Origin: Chlorops oryzae
Lineage: Eukaryota; Arthropoda; Insecta; Diptera; Chloropidae
DNA length: 64,000 nucleotides
Assembly: GCA_020466095.1 (NCBI GenBank)
Contig: CM035808.1
Span: 50,542,485-50,606,484, forward strand
Direction of reading: 5' to 3'
Shown: in pieces, positions 45,965-57,892 of the stretch
Layout of the letters: every line of letters starts with the position of its first letter
How positions within the stretch are numbered: the first letter of the stretch is position 1
Notes under the pieces: model-generated
Databases searched by the model: none
The model's input: only the letters and a program-made list of their open reading frames with translations
Told to the model about the DNA's origin: nothing
Program-made: the position numbers and the translations under genes

Positions 45965-46495
45965 TTGTTTGTCAAGGCAATAATTAACAAGAAAACGCAT
46001 TACAAATAGTTCGTTTCAGGCTCCAACAGTTCAAATTTTCTATAAAAAATGCATGAACGTACCGGCTTTTTTACGCTTTTCCTCGGCATTTTGTGTTATT
46101 TTGAAAAAATCAACTTTCCAGCTGTCTTATGCTATGTTCTCACTAGGCCGGGTTAGGGTTATCGGCGAAACCCAGGGTTTCAAATGTCAAAACGCATATA
46201 TAAAAAATCATCTAACCCGAAAATAAACCCCGGGTTAACATTTAACTCTGAGGTTAGCGCAGAGTTGCATTTTAAAATTTCAGTTACATTTGTTAACACC
46301 GAGTACAAAAACCGGGTAAAAATTAAATACGACACTGGCAGGAAGCTTTCACGTGCAGAAAATGAGTGGGGAAGGATGCACGTATTTGGATATGTTAATT
46401 TTGATCACAGGTCGTGGAACGTTTTGTGATGCCGCTTTCACTATTAGCTCCATTAATCTTTTTTTGTTCCTGCGGATATTGCAATGGTCGGCTTA

Positions 46496-47632
46496 ATTTT
46501 ACTTTAGTGACATATTGGGGATTTGGCTTAAATTTGGCAAATATACGTAAAACACCTTCCTGAGCCCGAATATGCAATCCGTTTTTGGGGGTCACGTATG
46601 GTTTAGAAGATATCGCAATTTAAAGTTTGTATGAAAACACTATGGAAATTGACTGGCAGCAAAAGCGTAGCGCTACCAGACTTCACGTTTTGGAAAAATC
46701 TACCAATTGGTAGATTTAAGTAGTTGTTGTATGATTCGAATAAAAAAAGATAAAAATTGAGAAAATATGAAGAAGAAAAAATGCAGAAAATAGGAAAAAA
46801 ATTGACAAAAATGGAAAAATAGAGAAAAAAGGGGAAATTTAAAAAAAAGAAAAATTGAGAAAAATTAAAAAAAAAATTGGAGAAAATTAAGGTTTTCCAC
46901 AAGAAAAAATTTTCGCCTGCGGCGCTGCTTCGGATTCTTCACTTCACCACCACTTTATCAATTTCACAATTTCAACTCTTCCTCCTGAAAAGGACCAATT
47001 GGTGGATTACTCCCTCGCCGATCCGAAATTCTAATTTGAATTTGCCTCTTCTTCATCATCGACTTCAATGGCGTAGCTAGAGTGGGATTCGTCATCTGAA
47101 AGGTGCCTCTCCCTTACGTGTTGGTATACTTCTGCAGCTACCTTAACGAATTCCACAAACGGATCCAAAATTTTCGCTCTACACCCCTGCAAAAACATGA
47201 ATTTCGTCAATTTACCTCGAAAGAAGGACTTATTCCGAGAATAATTTGGCAAATTTTGGCTTTCGCATGCTGCCACATCGATTCAATCGTATTTGTGTGC
47301 GCTTTTATATATCCTTTATTTCAATTGTATTTATTTCCTTCATTAAAACATTTTTTATATATAGAAAAAATTAATTCCACACTTTTTATAAATATGGCAA
47401 CATTTCATACAAAATTTTCTGAATTTTGCTCTTAAATCCAAATTAAATAGTCTGGCAACGCCGCAAAAGTCAAAATGATCTAAAAATTCGTGCTTTTTCC
47501 GGCAATTTTCAAATCGTTATATCTTCTAAACCAGACGCGACCCCCAAAAACGGATTGCAGATTCGGACTCAGGGGGTCATTTAACATATAGTGGAAAAAA
47601 AAAATCCCCCATATGTCACTAAAGTAAAATTG
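46496..47632. mobile_element. Inner TIR element (AATTTTACTTTAGTGACATA)
   Basis: AATTTTACTTTAGTGACATA, then TTGGGGATTTGG, is mirrored at 47600-47632 (ATATGTCACTAAAGTAAAAT). Blocks CCGTTTTTGGGGGTC occur near both ends in inverted orientation. It holds a minus-strand frame at 47031-47276 with VYQHVRERHLSDDESHSS, acidic, without a recognised domain. Target duplication not resolved. Confidence 0.55.
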
Positions 47633-47987
47633 TTCCCAATGGTCTTCTAATATTATTGCTTCCAATATTCCTTTGGCTTTTTCAGCTTCTTTAAACATTT
47701 CTAAAAAAAGCAAATTCCATTTTTATTTACAATTTCTCGATGATGTACCTTGCGCGTTTTTTAGTTGTCAAACTCCCCAGCCGGACATTATCGCATGCAT
47801 GTAATAAAGCGGCCATCTCCAAACAAACTTCATTAGAAGTTAGGGTTTTTTAATGCGAGTAGTCGCAGTATGAATTTTCACCACTTCGGAAGTAGTGCAC
47901 TTTCCAGCTGGGTCATACGACGTTTGTAAACCTTAACTCGCTCTAACCTGATATGAACGCTTTGAGTTAAAGTATCGGGGTAAGTAC

Positions 47988-49054
47988 TAGAGCACTGCAT
48001 GAATGTATTCTGTTTACAATTCCACTCATTCACTCATTGTACCAGTACCCATGTTCGAGTTGCTGTGAGGGATGAAATGAATTGATAAATGTTCTCATGC
48101 TCTTGCAGTGAATGTTGTATTGATCTCTGCTCTCTCAGCTTCTCTGTTGTCTCGCTCAAAACTTCTCAATACAATGTTGAAGCTGTTCGGCGTTCGGGAA
48201 TTTTCGGGTATTTTGGGTATTTCAGAAAAAGCATTAGCGTGCAAAACAAAAAACCGGTTTTTACATACGGCGAATTGTTCTCTTGCATTTGAATCGTTGC
48301 AGTTAACAAACTGTTGTGCGTGAGTTTGCAACGTTTGAATGGAAAATATCGAAACTATTGAAATCGATGGGGAAGGTAGATTGAAACGATTTCTTGAATT
48401 TATTGAAACAATTTGATGAATTTATTGAACGTGTGACTTATTTTAGGATTATAAAAAGTCCCGCGAAGCCAGCCATATTTTGTCTCAAATTTCAAAAGGA
48501 GGAGGAAATGAGTTTTGTTAAATTTTTATTTTATTTATTTATTTTTTAGTTGTTTTAGTTTTAGTTGATGTTGTTTGAATGGTTCTTATTTTAATGTATT
48601 TAAACATTAAGCTGTAAAATATCTTCCTACGGAAGGCTTTAATTTTCTTATTAGTTGAAATAATTAATAACATGATATATAATTTCACGCCTGGAAACAA
48701 AAACCATTTCACTTTTATTTTTGATAACTGAACATCTGTACGTATATAAATGTATGTATGTATGTCATGAAATTGAGCATTTTCAATGGGCTCGAACTTA
48801 ACACTGCAATAATAAAATTTCACTCGATCGAGCAACTCGAGATGCTCGAATAGTTGTACTCATATTCGAATATGCGCGTCTCACTCGTACAACTATTCTC
48901 TGCTCCCGTTTTCATTCTCTTTCACACTTTTTGCTTCACGCAAACGAGTGGCAATGCTTACTGTGTTCATGTCGCTTGAATTAGTACAATGATGTTTTCG
49001 TAAACATGTGAATGTATTCGAATACGCGAAAAGGCATACCCATGCAGGGCTCTA
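47988..49054. mobile_element. hAT-type element, TSD GTAAGTAC
   Basis: The TIRs TAGAGCACTGCATG and CATGCAGGGCTCTA (13 of 14 matching) are flanked by exact GTAAGTAC at 47980-47987 and 49055-49062. TAGAGC ends with an 8-bp TSD are a known hAT form. The interior is full of CGAATA/TATTCG-type repeats and has no transposase. Confidence 0.85.
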
Positions 49055-49599
49055 GTAAGTACTTAACCCCTATAGTGAGAACATAGCATTAGAGATGCTG
49101 GATGAATATCGATCTTTGACGATTATCGTTGTTCAAAGTTTAAACATCTTTGCTGTATTATAGTCCGACTAAGAAGCCAATAATTAAATGAAAAGTATAA
49201 AAATAATAATAATTTATTAAGTGAAAAAAATTGCATTATACGCTATAGACGTATAGGAAAGTATTTCCGTTTATTCAACTAGTTCCTTAAAGGAAATACA
49301 AATTACCGTTACGTGAAACAACCCAACACAAGCGCAACGATGGATGCTCGTGAGTAAATTAATGATAAAAATTTCGAATTATGCCAAATCAAAAAATCTC
49401 CATATTTGAGCATACTTTACGGCTCAATTGAAACATTTTCTTTTGTTTTAGTGCATATTATAATTAATTTCATGTTTACTATATTTGCGTTTAATAATGT
49501 CAGGAATAACCAATTTGATTTGCAAAAAACGTGCATTTTAGAATATTTTGAACACTCATTCTTCTATTGTTTTTTTTTAAGTGAATACTTTCCAATTTC

Positions 49600-49920
49600 A
49601 TTGTCCATTTGACTATTGGGTTCGTGCATGGGTTTACTCCTTGTCCATTTAACTATGAGGTTCGTGTACGAGTTTACTTCTTGTCCATTTGACTATGAGG
49701 TTTGTGTCGTAGGTTAGAACAGTTGGAAATCTCCTTGTCTTTTTATCTATGGGCTTTGTGTGAGGCTAGAACAGTTGGAAATCTCCTTGTCTTTTTGTAT
49801 AAGGGCTTTGTGTGAGACTAGAACAGTTGGAAATCTCCTTGTCTTTTTGTCTATGGGCTTTGTGTGAGGCTAGAACAGTTGGAAATCTCCTTGTGTTTTT
49901 GTCTATGGGCTGACTATGAG
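49600..49920 (+). repeat. Minisatellite, about 52-bp unit
   Basis: Four copies of AGAACAGTTGGAAATCTCCT plus TGTCTTTTTGTCTATGGGCT start at 49716, 49769, 49820 and 49872. Before them are three diverged units of CTTGTCCATTTGACTATGAG at about 40-bp spacing. Confidence 0.85.
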
Positions 49921-50560
49921 AGTTACTACATTTTCGGAGTAAATGAACCATAAAAAAAGCATTTGGCAACATCTACGAATTATCTCCGATTAAAACTGGC
50001 CATCGTTTTAAGGTTCTGAATGCTTGCAACATCGATATTTATAAAACAATGAGCATCCCTAATCCTGCTTGATAAAATATGCACCGTGTGCTTCGAAAGT
50101 ACACTCACAGTTTCTTGCCAACATGTAGGACTGTAGGTCTAACTGTCGACGTCGAAAAGCCTCTGCCGCCATGGGGATATACACCATTAGGCAGGCATAG
50201 GAAATTCAACAAATTGGGGATATTCACCAAAAAGCTACCAACAAAAACCTTAAGCAGGAATAGGAAATTGAACAAATTCGAGAAATTCACCAGAAAGCTA
50301 CCAACAACAATACGGGTAGACACAAAGTGACACTATGATGCCACTTGCAAGAAAATTATCAAAGAAACACGGCGTCAGCTCGGTTTTTTATATTGCTTGA
50401 AAAGTTCATAATTGCAACTTTAATAAATGTATTACGATATGTTTTTGCTTAATGTGCACGAATGTTTTCATTTTGTAATAAATTTACATACATTTTTGAC
50501 TACGACTACGAATTTGATTGTACATAGAATTTAGTATTTTTGATAAAACATTGTGATCAA

Positions 50561-50660
50561 NNNNNNNNNNNNNNNNNNNNNNNNNNNNNNNNNNNNNNNN
50601 NNNNNNNNNNNNNNNNNNNNNNNNNNNNNNNNNNNNNNNNNNNNNNNNNNNNNNNNNNNN
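50561..50660. other. Assembly gap (100 N)
   Basis: Exactly 100 N; the true length is unknown. Confidence 1.
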
Positions 50661-51257
50661 AAGTCTACAAAAAAGGGTATAATAACCTTTGCAGAGAGAA
50701 CGAAATATAAATATGTTTATGTAAAATCTTTCTGATTCGACGTTGATATTATAATTTTTTAGGCGACACTTATTTCCGACGATATTACGAAAAAACAATT
50801 AATTATTAAATTCAAAAAAACAAAAAGTGGTGCTGCCAGACTGAAAGTTTTCAGAATATCTCCGATTAGTGGATTTTTGCAAATATATGACGGCATTTTA
50901 GGTAACTTATAATTTTTTTGCGTTATCAAAGGATGTGATTCTTCTATTCCGCGTGGTCCGTGAAGCAATGCATGAGACTTTTATTAATTGTTAAGTTTTT
51001 ACTTTTTGCTTGCTTCTGAGTATCCGTCAATTCGTACAGAATTAAAACTGATTTAAAATCATCTGTACTCCGGCGGCTGTGGATGTAATATCGGTGTGAA
51101 AAATATGATACTTTAAAACATCTTTAAAGCGAACCCGACACGGTACTGAATAGCCTACTGAATTCATACGTACGTGTTCAGTATGTTTGCGTCGACACGT
51201 TACTGAATTTAGTATACTTCATTATTTGTCGCTTGTTTTCAACGAGTGCAGACGACG

Positions 51258-51332
51258 ATGTCAAACGCGGACAAAATAATTTTGGCGGCTGTTGTAGTGG
51301 CATTAAAAAAAAGGAAAACGAAAAACAAAAAA
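51258..51332 (+). pseudogene. Harbinger transposase N-terminus (remnant)
   Basis: ATG at 51258 opens MSNADKIILAAVVVALKKRK, then KTKNKK running into A-rich sequence. The same 20-odd codons begin at 61106 on the minus strand of the other derivative. Position next to the TIR and opposite the MADF ORF suggests the DDE transposase start. The catalytic part is deleted. Confidence 0.55.
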
Positions 51333-51615
51333 ATTTTTTTTAAACTCAGTCTTTATTTCTTTTTAAAAAAATAAAAAAAATAAAACAGTCTTCATAGGTT
51401 TTTAAGAAAAAAAAAAATTAATTCAGTATTTTTTTGTTTTTAAGAAAATAAAAAAATTAATTTAAGTTTTCAATAAACTAAAAAAATAATTTAAAAACTA
51501 TATACATAAAATAAGTCTTCATAAGTTTTAAAAAAAAAAAAATTAATTCAGGTTTTTTTGGTTTTTAAGAAAATAAAAAAATTAATTCACTTTTTCACTA
51601 AACTAAAAAAATTAT

Positions 51616-51900
51616 TTAAAAACTATATACATAAAATAAGTTTGGCTCAGCACCACTCCTCTCAGCTTCCTTCATGCGTTTTACCTCCCGCTTGTAGTTG
51701 CTGCGCAAATTGTTAATTTTTTTCCCAACATCTTTTTTGGATGCATTTGGATACCGCTCTTGGTATTTTTCTAGGAGCTGCTGGTTTTGTTGTTCCCGTA
51801 TAGCTCGATTGCTATATTCTTGGCTTTTTAAACGCAGGTAAACCACGGTAAAATTCAATGAATTCCAAAATAAATCATTTATCATCGTTGTCCGCCATCA
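51616..51900 (-). pseudogene. MADF/Myb-SANT-like DNA-binding protein of Harbinger, C-terminal part
   Basis: The minus frame gives YSNRAIREQQNQQLLEKYQE, then RYPNASKKDVGKKINNLRSN and YKREVKRMKEAERSG. This is the MADF (Myb/SANT-like) fold that Harbinger elements encode beside the transposase for nuclear import and TIR binding. Compared with the other copy, it has a nonsense codon (TGA for TCA) and a small deletion upstream at about 51830-51885, so the N-terminal half is out of frame. Confidence 0.75.
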
Positions 51901-52482
51901 CGTCGCCTCGCCGTAAAATTTTCTCTCAAATGAATTCAGTTACTGAATTCAGTATGTCGCGCATACGCGTTACTGAATTCAGCCATTCAGTACGCAAAAT
52001 CAAAACGATTTGGATTTTGCGTACTGAATCGCTTCCCTCGTTGTAAGTGAGACGCATACACATCTATTTCACTAATACACATATAGCGTTCAGTACTGAA
52101 TTCAGTACCGTGTCGGGTTCGCTTAAGAATGAAAATTCGCATTTTCAAGACTATCTCATTTGCGATGGAAAACCCTTTACACGTATGCTTTTTCAGTTCC
52201 AGTATATTCTGCTTAGCTGCCTTCGCACTTTAGCACACATGTAAGCTACCTGCACAAAAATATGCTACGGCAGCATTTTTGTCTGTATTTGTATGCAAAT
52301 TCCCTTTTAGCTGCATTCAACTTAGGTGCACATTCGCTTTAACAGCATCCTATTTTTGGTTTTTGGTATAAAAATTCATTGTAAAATGTTCCTTTAACAG
52401 CCCTGTTCAAACGCTTTCCTATCGACCTAAAATGCCTTTGCTTTATTAGAATTTTTCAAAAATTTTGATACAAAATTAATAA

Positions 52483-52994
52483 TGGTATTCAAGCAGGTGG
52501 GCATCTTGGGCATTTGGGCAAATTGGTTTGTATGGAAAATCGTTTCCGCAGCTGGGCAACTATTGCACATCGATTTTGATGTGCAACATTTGCCCGATTT
52601 TGTGTGCAAATGAGTGCTATGGCGACCCTACAGTGTCAAATGAGTATGAATGTATGAAGAAATACAAAAACCATGATTTATAAAGTTCAATAAGTGAAAA
52701 ACAAGTGAAATGGAATGAATGGCATGCATCTATTTAATAATACGACTATCGTTTTTACAAATAAATATTTTTTTCAAAAAAATGTTTGCATCTTAATTTT
52801 TTGATATCAATTATATCTGCGTAATATAAATGTGAAAGACCAAACATGTTTGACTGTCCGTATGGATCTAAAAATCAAACAGCTGTTATCGTTGAATTTT
52901 TGCACTCGTTCTTAAGAGGGTTGTTCATGCAAAAGTGCAAAATTTGCTAGTGCAAAATTTGCCCACTCCAATTGCCCCATCTGCTTGAATACCA
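52483..52994. mobile_element. TIR element TGGTATTCAAGCAG
   Basis: TGGTATTCAAGCAG and its inverse CTGCTTGAATACCA bound 512 bp. Copy A of the host repeat (5690s) shows the uninterrupted site (TTAATAAACCTGG), so the insertion is certain. The target duplication is imperfect (AATAA on both sides at best). No ORF. Confidence 0.75.
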
Positions 52995-53269
52995 CAAATA
53001 AACCTGGTTTAAACTCTCATAGCGACTATCGTTTGAAAGTTTAAACCATCAAAAAGTTTAAGCTAGGTTGAAGACTATAAGCCTTAATTTTTTTTCATTT
53101 CATTTTTTATTTCTAGTCAGTTATGAAAGAATTTTCCTTTTGTTACAAAAAGTTAAATATGTTTTTTTTTTTTGCTAATAAAGTTAACATTTGGACGGCG
53201 TTTTTTAAAGCGCCTTACATGTGTTGGTAAAGAAATTCGGATACGTGCCCCAAAAATGCAGTTTAAAAC

Positions 53270-53450
53270 AAGTAAGAAAGCTAAAGTCGGTCAAGCCCGA
53301 CTTTGAAATACCCAGCGTCCCGACATTATTGGCGCACTATGTTTTGGCTCTCCAATTGTGGGCGTGGCAGTGGGAGGGCAAAATAAATTAATTCCCTACA
53401 CCTTTCATTCGCCTTGGTCAACCTATGCTGCGAATTTGAAGCTTCTGCAT
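53270..53450 (-). repeat. Hairpin-ended repeat fragment (GTCGGTCAAGCCCGAC)
   Basis: AACAAGTAAGAAAGCTAAAG with the GTCGGTCAAGCCCGAC hairpin, then ATACCCAGCGTCCCGACATT: the right half of the CCCAGCG family, inverted relative to 57893-58440. Confidence 0.65.
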
Positions 53451-54185
53451 TCAATTCAATTTTGAGTCAAATACATATTGAGTGAAATATAAGACAGCAA
53501 CAATTTGAATTATCATATTTCAATCAAACCTAACGTTACCATCTCGCTTCTGAAAAAAAAGGAAAAATGTAAAAAACAATTTTATTTTGCTGTACGCTAA
53601 ATTGGAAAAAAATGTACAAAAAACAGACACATTTTTAAGTATATATTTACACAAAAATCCATTATTTCAGTTCAAACAAATTGAATTTTTCGGACCCAGA
53701 ACTAACAATTGTGAGATTTCCAAATACACCTAAGCATTTAAGTTAAGAGTGCAAATCACAAATTAAGTGAATAAAAAACAATTTTTCTTCAGCGTCACAA
53801 CAAGCGAATTTAAATCAAACTTGTCAATGTGCCCTTTTACATTAGGGCAATTATTGCCGGCAATTTTTTGGTTTATAGGCGAGACAAAGCGCGTGGATGT
53901 AGAGAACCTACCCCTCACAATGGTACTCGTCGTTTGTCGCATCTTGAAAATTTTGAATTCAAAAAATTATGGGCTGTGGGCATATTTCTAAAAAAAAAGT
54001 ACAATTGCATGACAAAGCATCATTTTAAATATGTTCGCATGATCGCTGTATCGGCTTAGAAAAAACGGACTGTCCAGCGAAAAAACGGACATATGGTATG
54101 GTTAATCATACCATATTATTAAAGGATTTCAATAGCACCAATAACTCATTTTGAGCTTTAGTCCACGTAACACAATTATCTTTAA
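53450..54185. other. Non-coding stretch
   Basis: Nothing recognised besides short repeats (ATACCATAT palindrome near 54097-54116). Confidence 0.35.
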
Positions 54186-54448
54186 ATCTTCTTCTTGCGT
54201 GTTTAACTATCCCGGTCTATCCCGGGGTCCGCAAAACGCGACCAGTTCCTCCATTTTGTTCTGTCGGTTGCATCATCCGAGGTAAGTCCTACAGCCTCTA
54301 GGTCCCATTTTATTGTGTCCATCCAGCGCTGTTTCGGACGTCCCCATTTTCTGCAACCTTGGATTTCCAGTGCGTAGCCTTTCTTTGCCAAAGTCTCCTC
54401 ATTTGCTCTCAGGACCTGTCCATACCAGCGTAGCCTTGCTTCTCGCAT
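54186..54448 (-). pseudogene. LINE ORF2 C-terminal fragment (RTE/L2-like)
   Basis: The minus frame reads RLRWYGQVLRANEETLAKKG, then GRPKQRWMDTIKWDLEAVGL and WRNWSRFADPG. This 'RLRWYGH+LR...GRPK.RW.D' block is the usual C-terminal end of several non-LTR retrotransposon clades. It starts abruptly and ends beside an AAGAAGAAG-type tail (CTTCTTCTT on the plus strand), so it is a 5'-truncated insertion. Confidence 0.8.
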
Positions 54449-55461
54449 TTTCCCAATAATTGGCGCACCTCCATAGCGTCAATTACTACAATGTGCTTTT
54501 TTCACACGAAATTACCCTTTTCTCCCCTTACGCCAGCCTTCCAAATGACCGCAGGTGTTGTATAATTCTATCAGTGTACAAAATTTCAGATTTTCAAGTC
54601 TCTCTATTAACAAGTTATGACTTCTTTCGCGCTAGATTGAACATTCGGCCCAGTGTGCCACGCCAACTTCCTTAGGGATATTTTTATACGGGCTGTTTGA
54701 AATTTCCAGGTATTTGCAAATGAGAGCTTTCCGCTTTTCTTCTTGTTGAAAAGACATCTTTTCACTAGCTTATATATTTTTCAAATGATTATTATTTTTT
54801 TTAATTTTAATATTTATACTTTATTTAGGTACTAAATATGTTGCTATAGAGCCAATACTTTTTTATAAATAGCCAAAAAACAAACGGACAGTTATTTCTA
54901 GGACATTTCTTAGAAGAAATTTTGTCGGTTTCAAAATCATTTCCGACAAATATCGATTTCCATGACATCCTGGAATTTCTTAGTATACAACATTTAAAAA
55001 CTCCGTAAACTCAAAGTTCTTCTCCCGTTCTGTAAAGTTCATATGAACAAATATAAGTCAAATATTGTTTTCATTTGTTCAGAAAACATTTCTCCAAAGA
55101 AGGCCGTTTAGTTAATTTCCGTTGTTTTTATGCGATAAGCTTTCATATATACTCTACTATACAGAGATTTTCCAAACACAACTTATCTTAAAGCCCCCGC
55201 GTGAATACATATATACATACATGCATGAATATGTGTCGCAGACTCTAGAGTCTTGACGAACTTCCCAGCAAACATTTACCCTTACTAAACAATTGGAAGT
55301 AATTTGCGCCCGCAAACAAAAGGCTTGGATCCAAGTGTTGGAATTTATTTGGAGTTCAAGTGTAAATAACCAAAACGGCTCCCTTTTAATTCAATTGGAT
55401 TTGAGGTTGGAAAACATATAAATCCAAGCAATCGAATTAAATATTTTCCAAGCCTAAACAA

Positions 55462-55505
55462 GCAGTACCAATCCGATGTAGGCGGGTTCAATCCCCGCTG
55501 CGGCG
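55462..55505 (+). other. tRNA-like 3' half
   Basis: GTAGGCGGGTTCAATCCCCG has a strong B box and T-arm pairing (GCGGG/CCCGC), followed within 15 bp by T runs. No good A box upstream. Confidence 0.4.
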
Positions 55506-55576
55506 AGGGATTTTATTATTTTTTATTTATTTATTTTTTTTGAATACTTAGGTAGATAATATAACATTTAAATAAT

Positions 55577-55747
55577 AGGGTTATTCACAAAGGCGTGTTA
55601 AAAACGTTGGAAAGTCGGAAAATCGGAAAATTGCGACTTCTTAAAAAATTCTTAAACTTTTTTTTGCATCTTGTACAACTTTTTAAGCAGTTAAAGATTT
55701 CCGATTTTCCGACTTTAATATTTTCCGACGCCATTGTGAATACCCCT
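55577..55747. mobile_element. Short MITE (AGGG(G/T)TATTCACAA)
   Basis: The left end, AGGGTTATTCACAAAGGCGT, is mirrored by CGCCATTGTGAATACCCCT. Inner arms AAGTCGGAAAATCGGAAA and TTTCCGATTTTCCGACTT pair. 171 bp. Confidence 0.7.
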
Positions 55748-55944
55748 AATATTTCAAAACTTAGAGGAATATCTAGCTTTCATCCAAACATTTATGAAAA
55801 AATAAAAAAATTTTTTTTGAAAGCACATGTGTATGGATTACGTTTCTGACGACCGGATATGAACCTAAATTTATAACTGCCAACTTCCTCTAAGTGGATC
55901 AAATTTTACCTCAGATATCTTTCTACGTCCCAATTTTTCCACAA

Positions 55945-56030
55945 TCTTTTTTCGCCCGCGACAGGAATTGAACTCGAGCCCTCCAGGTTTCAAATCGCAA
56001 CACGTTTCAGTACGCTACCGAGAGATCTTA
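55945..56030 (-). other. tRNA-like sequence
   Basis: The minus strand shows TCTCGGTAGCGTACTGAAAC (A-box-like) and CGAGTTCAATTCCTGTCGCG (B-box-like) about 30 bp apart. Arms are incomplete. Confidence 0.4.
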
Positions 56031-57034
56031 TTCGCGCGTGCCAGATTTAATATTATTAACGTTCAAAAAAATCGAACTGTGGACGCCTCGTATGTATGTA
56101 CGATATCTATATAACTAAAGTATAAACCAAAAAAAAAAATACTTTTGGAACAATTGTACCATAGGTGGCAACCATGTTCACAGCACAACGTGCTTCACTC
56201 AATTCTGTCGAATGCTTTAAAACAAAACGGTAAAATTTTCGTTCGGTCCCCAACTATCTTCTTTAAGTCCGTATGAAGTTAAATGCGCGATAGCAGGGCA
56301 AGTTGTTGTTGTAAAAACCAAAATGTCTTTCAACTATCGTATAGAAGAGCCTTAGGCGTGACTTCTTCTCGATAGACGATAAAATTCTCTTCTAAATGCT
56401 GGCTGGGATGCTATAATAACGGCATCGTCCCCATAGGCTTTATCGCCATAATTACACACAGCTTCTTTTGTTGGTGGAAAATCCGAAAATTACTCACCTG
56501 TTGTGTCATTTAATATTATGTTTTCGCCACTATCGGTAGCCTATACCACAATACCCGCACTCGTGTTGATTCAAAGAAATACCGATTTTCAAGAAAGTAT
56601 TAATTTTTTTTAAACTACGATTTATAGCCTGCTATAAGAAAACAGTTTCTTGTTACATAAATGTAAGCTTCATGAAGTTTAAAAAATTTTTTAAATTAAA
56701 AAATTCAGTTTTTAGTTGAGCTCAAAAAAAACACGAACACACTTCCACGCAGTTTCTTCCCAACTGATTTATAGCATGACTTGCAAAAATAAAAAACTGT
56801 CTTGCTTTCATAGTTCTATTAAAACCTGAAGCTATTAAGCGTAGTTCCGTTAACCCTGTGTGTTTAGTTAAAGAGAAAAGCTACTATACCACATTACCCG
56901 CCTATACCTCATTACCCGCCCTTACTCTATATGTCTATATCTACGGATCTTAGTTCTGGCTGTTACAAGATTCGCACAAAACTAATATACCCTGCTTACG
57001 CTGGGTCGGGCTTGACCGACTTAAGCTTTCTTAC

Positions 57035-57892
57035 TTGTTTTTATACCCGACACACTCTGTGTCGAGGGTATATTGCGTTTGTGTGGTTGTGTGTAACACC
57101 CAGAACCAGTCGAAATAGACCATACAAAATACATATATATAGAAATGATCAGCGTCACCAGGAGATCCGATTTAGCCATGTCCGTCTGATTGTTTGTATA
57201 CAGTTTTCTTATCGAAGGAGTTGAGCTATCTCGACGAAATTTGGTATGCGTGCTCACGGCGACATGAGTAAAAACAAGTTCGAGAATGGACCCGATCAGA
57301 CCATATTTAGGGGTACCTCCAGTTCTAGGGTCTGTTACGAAAAATCACAAAAACTGCTCTTAAACCGATGTTTTACAAGATATTTTGATGAAATTTGGCA
57401 TTTGAACATATTTTAGGCCAATTAATGTGATTTACAAAAATTAGAAAAATGGGCGTGGCAGAAGGGCGTTTTTCGAAAATTGTCTCCTACTGCCGAAACG
57501 CTTATGGGACTTGAACGAAAACTGGCACTTATACTTCCTTTGTAGCCATAAATATCTTGCCCAAAAATTTTCTTGATCGGTCCATTATTAAGGGTACCTC
57601 CAGTACGAGGGTCGGTCACAAAAATCTCAAAACTGCCCCAAAATCTGACTTTTTCCAAATATTTTAATGAAACTTAGAATTTGCGCGTATATTTAAGCCT
57701 CCGATTAGAATTCCGAAAAATTTGAAAAGTGGGCGTGGCAAAGGGGTGGTTTTCATAAAGAAATTAAACAAAAGTCTGTATATGGGGCCCCTATGGCCTT
57801 AAAAAACTCCTGATATTAAAAATTATTTGAAGATGTGTGTCCGAGTCGCGTATTCTATTGTCTATTGTCGCCTGACTATAACATCCTTACCC
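57035..57892 (-). repeat. Hairpin-ended repeat, near full length, minus
   Basis: Starts TTATACCCGACACACTCTGT and ends in a worn CGCCTGACTATAACATCCTTAC terminus. Contains CCATGTCCGTCTGATTG, CTCCAGTTCTAGGG and AAGTGGGCGTGGC. It directly abuts the CCCAGCG family copy at 57893. Confidence 0.7.

Larger units (their letters stand above)
46129..49089. mobile_element. TIR element TGCTATGTTCTCACTA, TSD TTA, with nested hAT
   Basis: TTATGCTATGTTCTCACTA at the left is mirrored by TAGTGAGAACATAGCATTA at the right. TTA lies on both sides of TGCTATG...CATAGCA. The ends resemble those of 44298-45473, so the two are related. It contains a 1.1 kb inner TIR structure (46496-47632) and a hAT (47988-49054). Removal of the hAT leaves the palindromic ...AGTACTTAACCCC end intact. 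Confidence 0.65.
51128..52123. mobile_element. PIF/Harbinger element, deletion derivative 1, TSD TAA
   Basis: TIRs AGCGAACCCGACACGGTACT are inverted at the right, with TAA at 51125-51127 and 52124-52126. Three-base TWA duplications are typical of PIF/Harbinger. It keeps the start of a plus-strand ORF (51258) and a minus-strand MADF/Myb-like ORF, the two-gene layout of the superfamily. The middle (51330-51620) is A/T simple sequence in repeated blocks. Confidence 0.88.
51054..53230 (+). repeat. Old interspersed repeat, copy B, with two insertions
   Basis: This is the partner of 1-5930. It is interrupted by a Harbinger derivative (51128-52123) and by a TGGTATTC TIR element (52483-52994). Outside these, long blocks match 18-160 and 5405-5925. 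Confidence 0.55.
55263..56408. mobile_element. TIR element (TCCCAGCA..) with convergent tRNA-like modules
   Basis: CCCAGCAAACATTTACCC at the left and AAATGCTGGCTGGGA at the right are imperfect inverted ends, as in 42524-45648. It carries tRNA-like sequences at 55462-55505 (+) and 55945-56030 (-) and a nested MITE (55577-55747). No transposase. Confidence 0.5.

Noticed and set aside
46603..46902. Phe-rich minus-strand frame of 99 codons
   Set aside because: It is the translation of an A/G-rich simple stretch (GAAAAAATTGAG units) with no support from context.
49600..49920. CRISPR-like array
   Set aside because: Units are directly adjacent without unique spacers, and the DNA is animal. It is a minisatellite.
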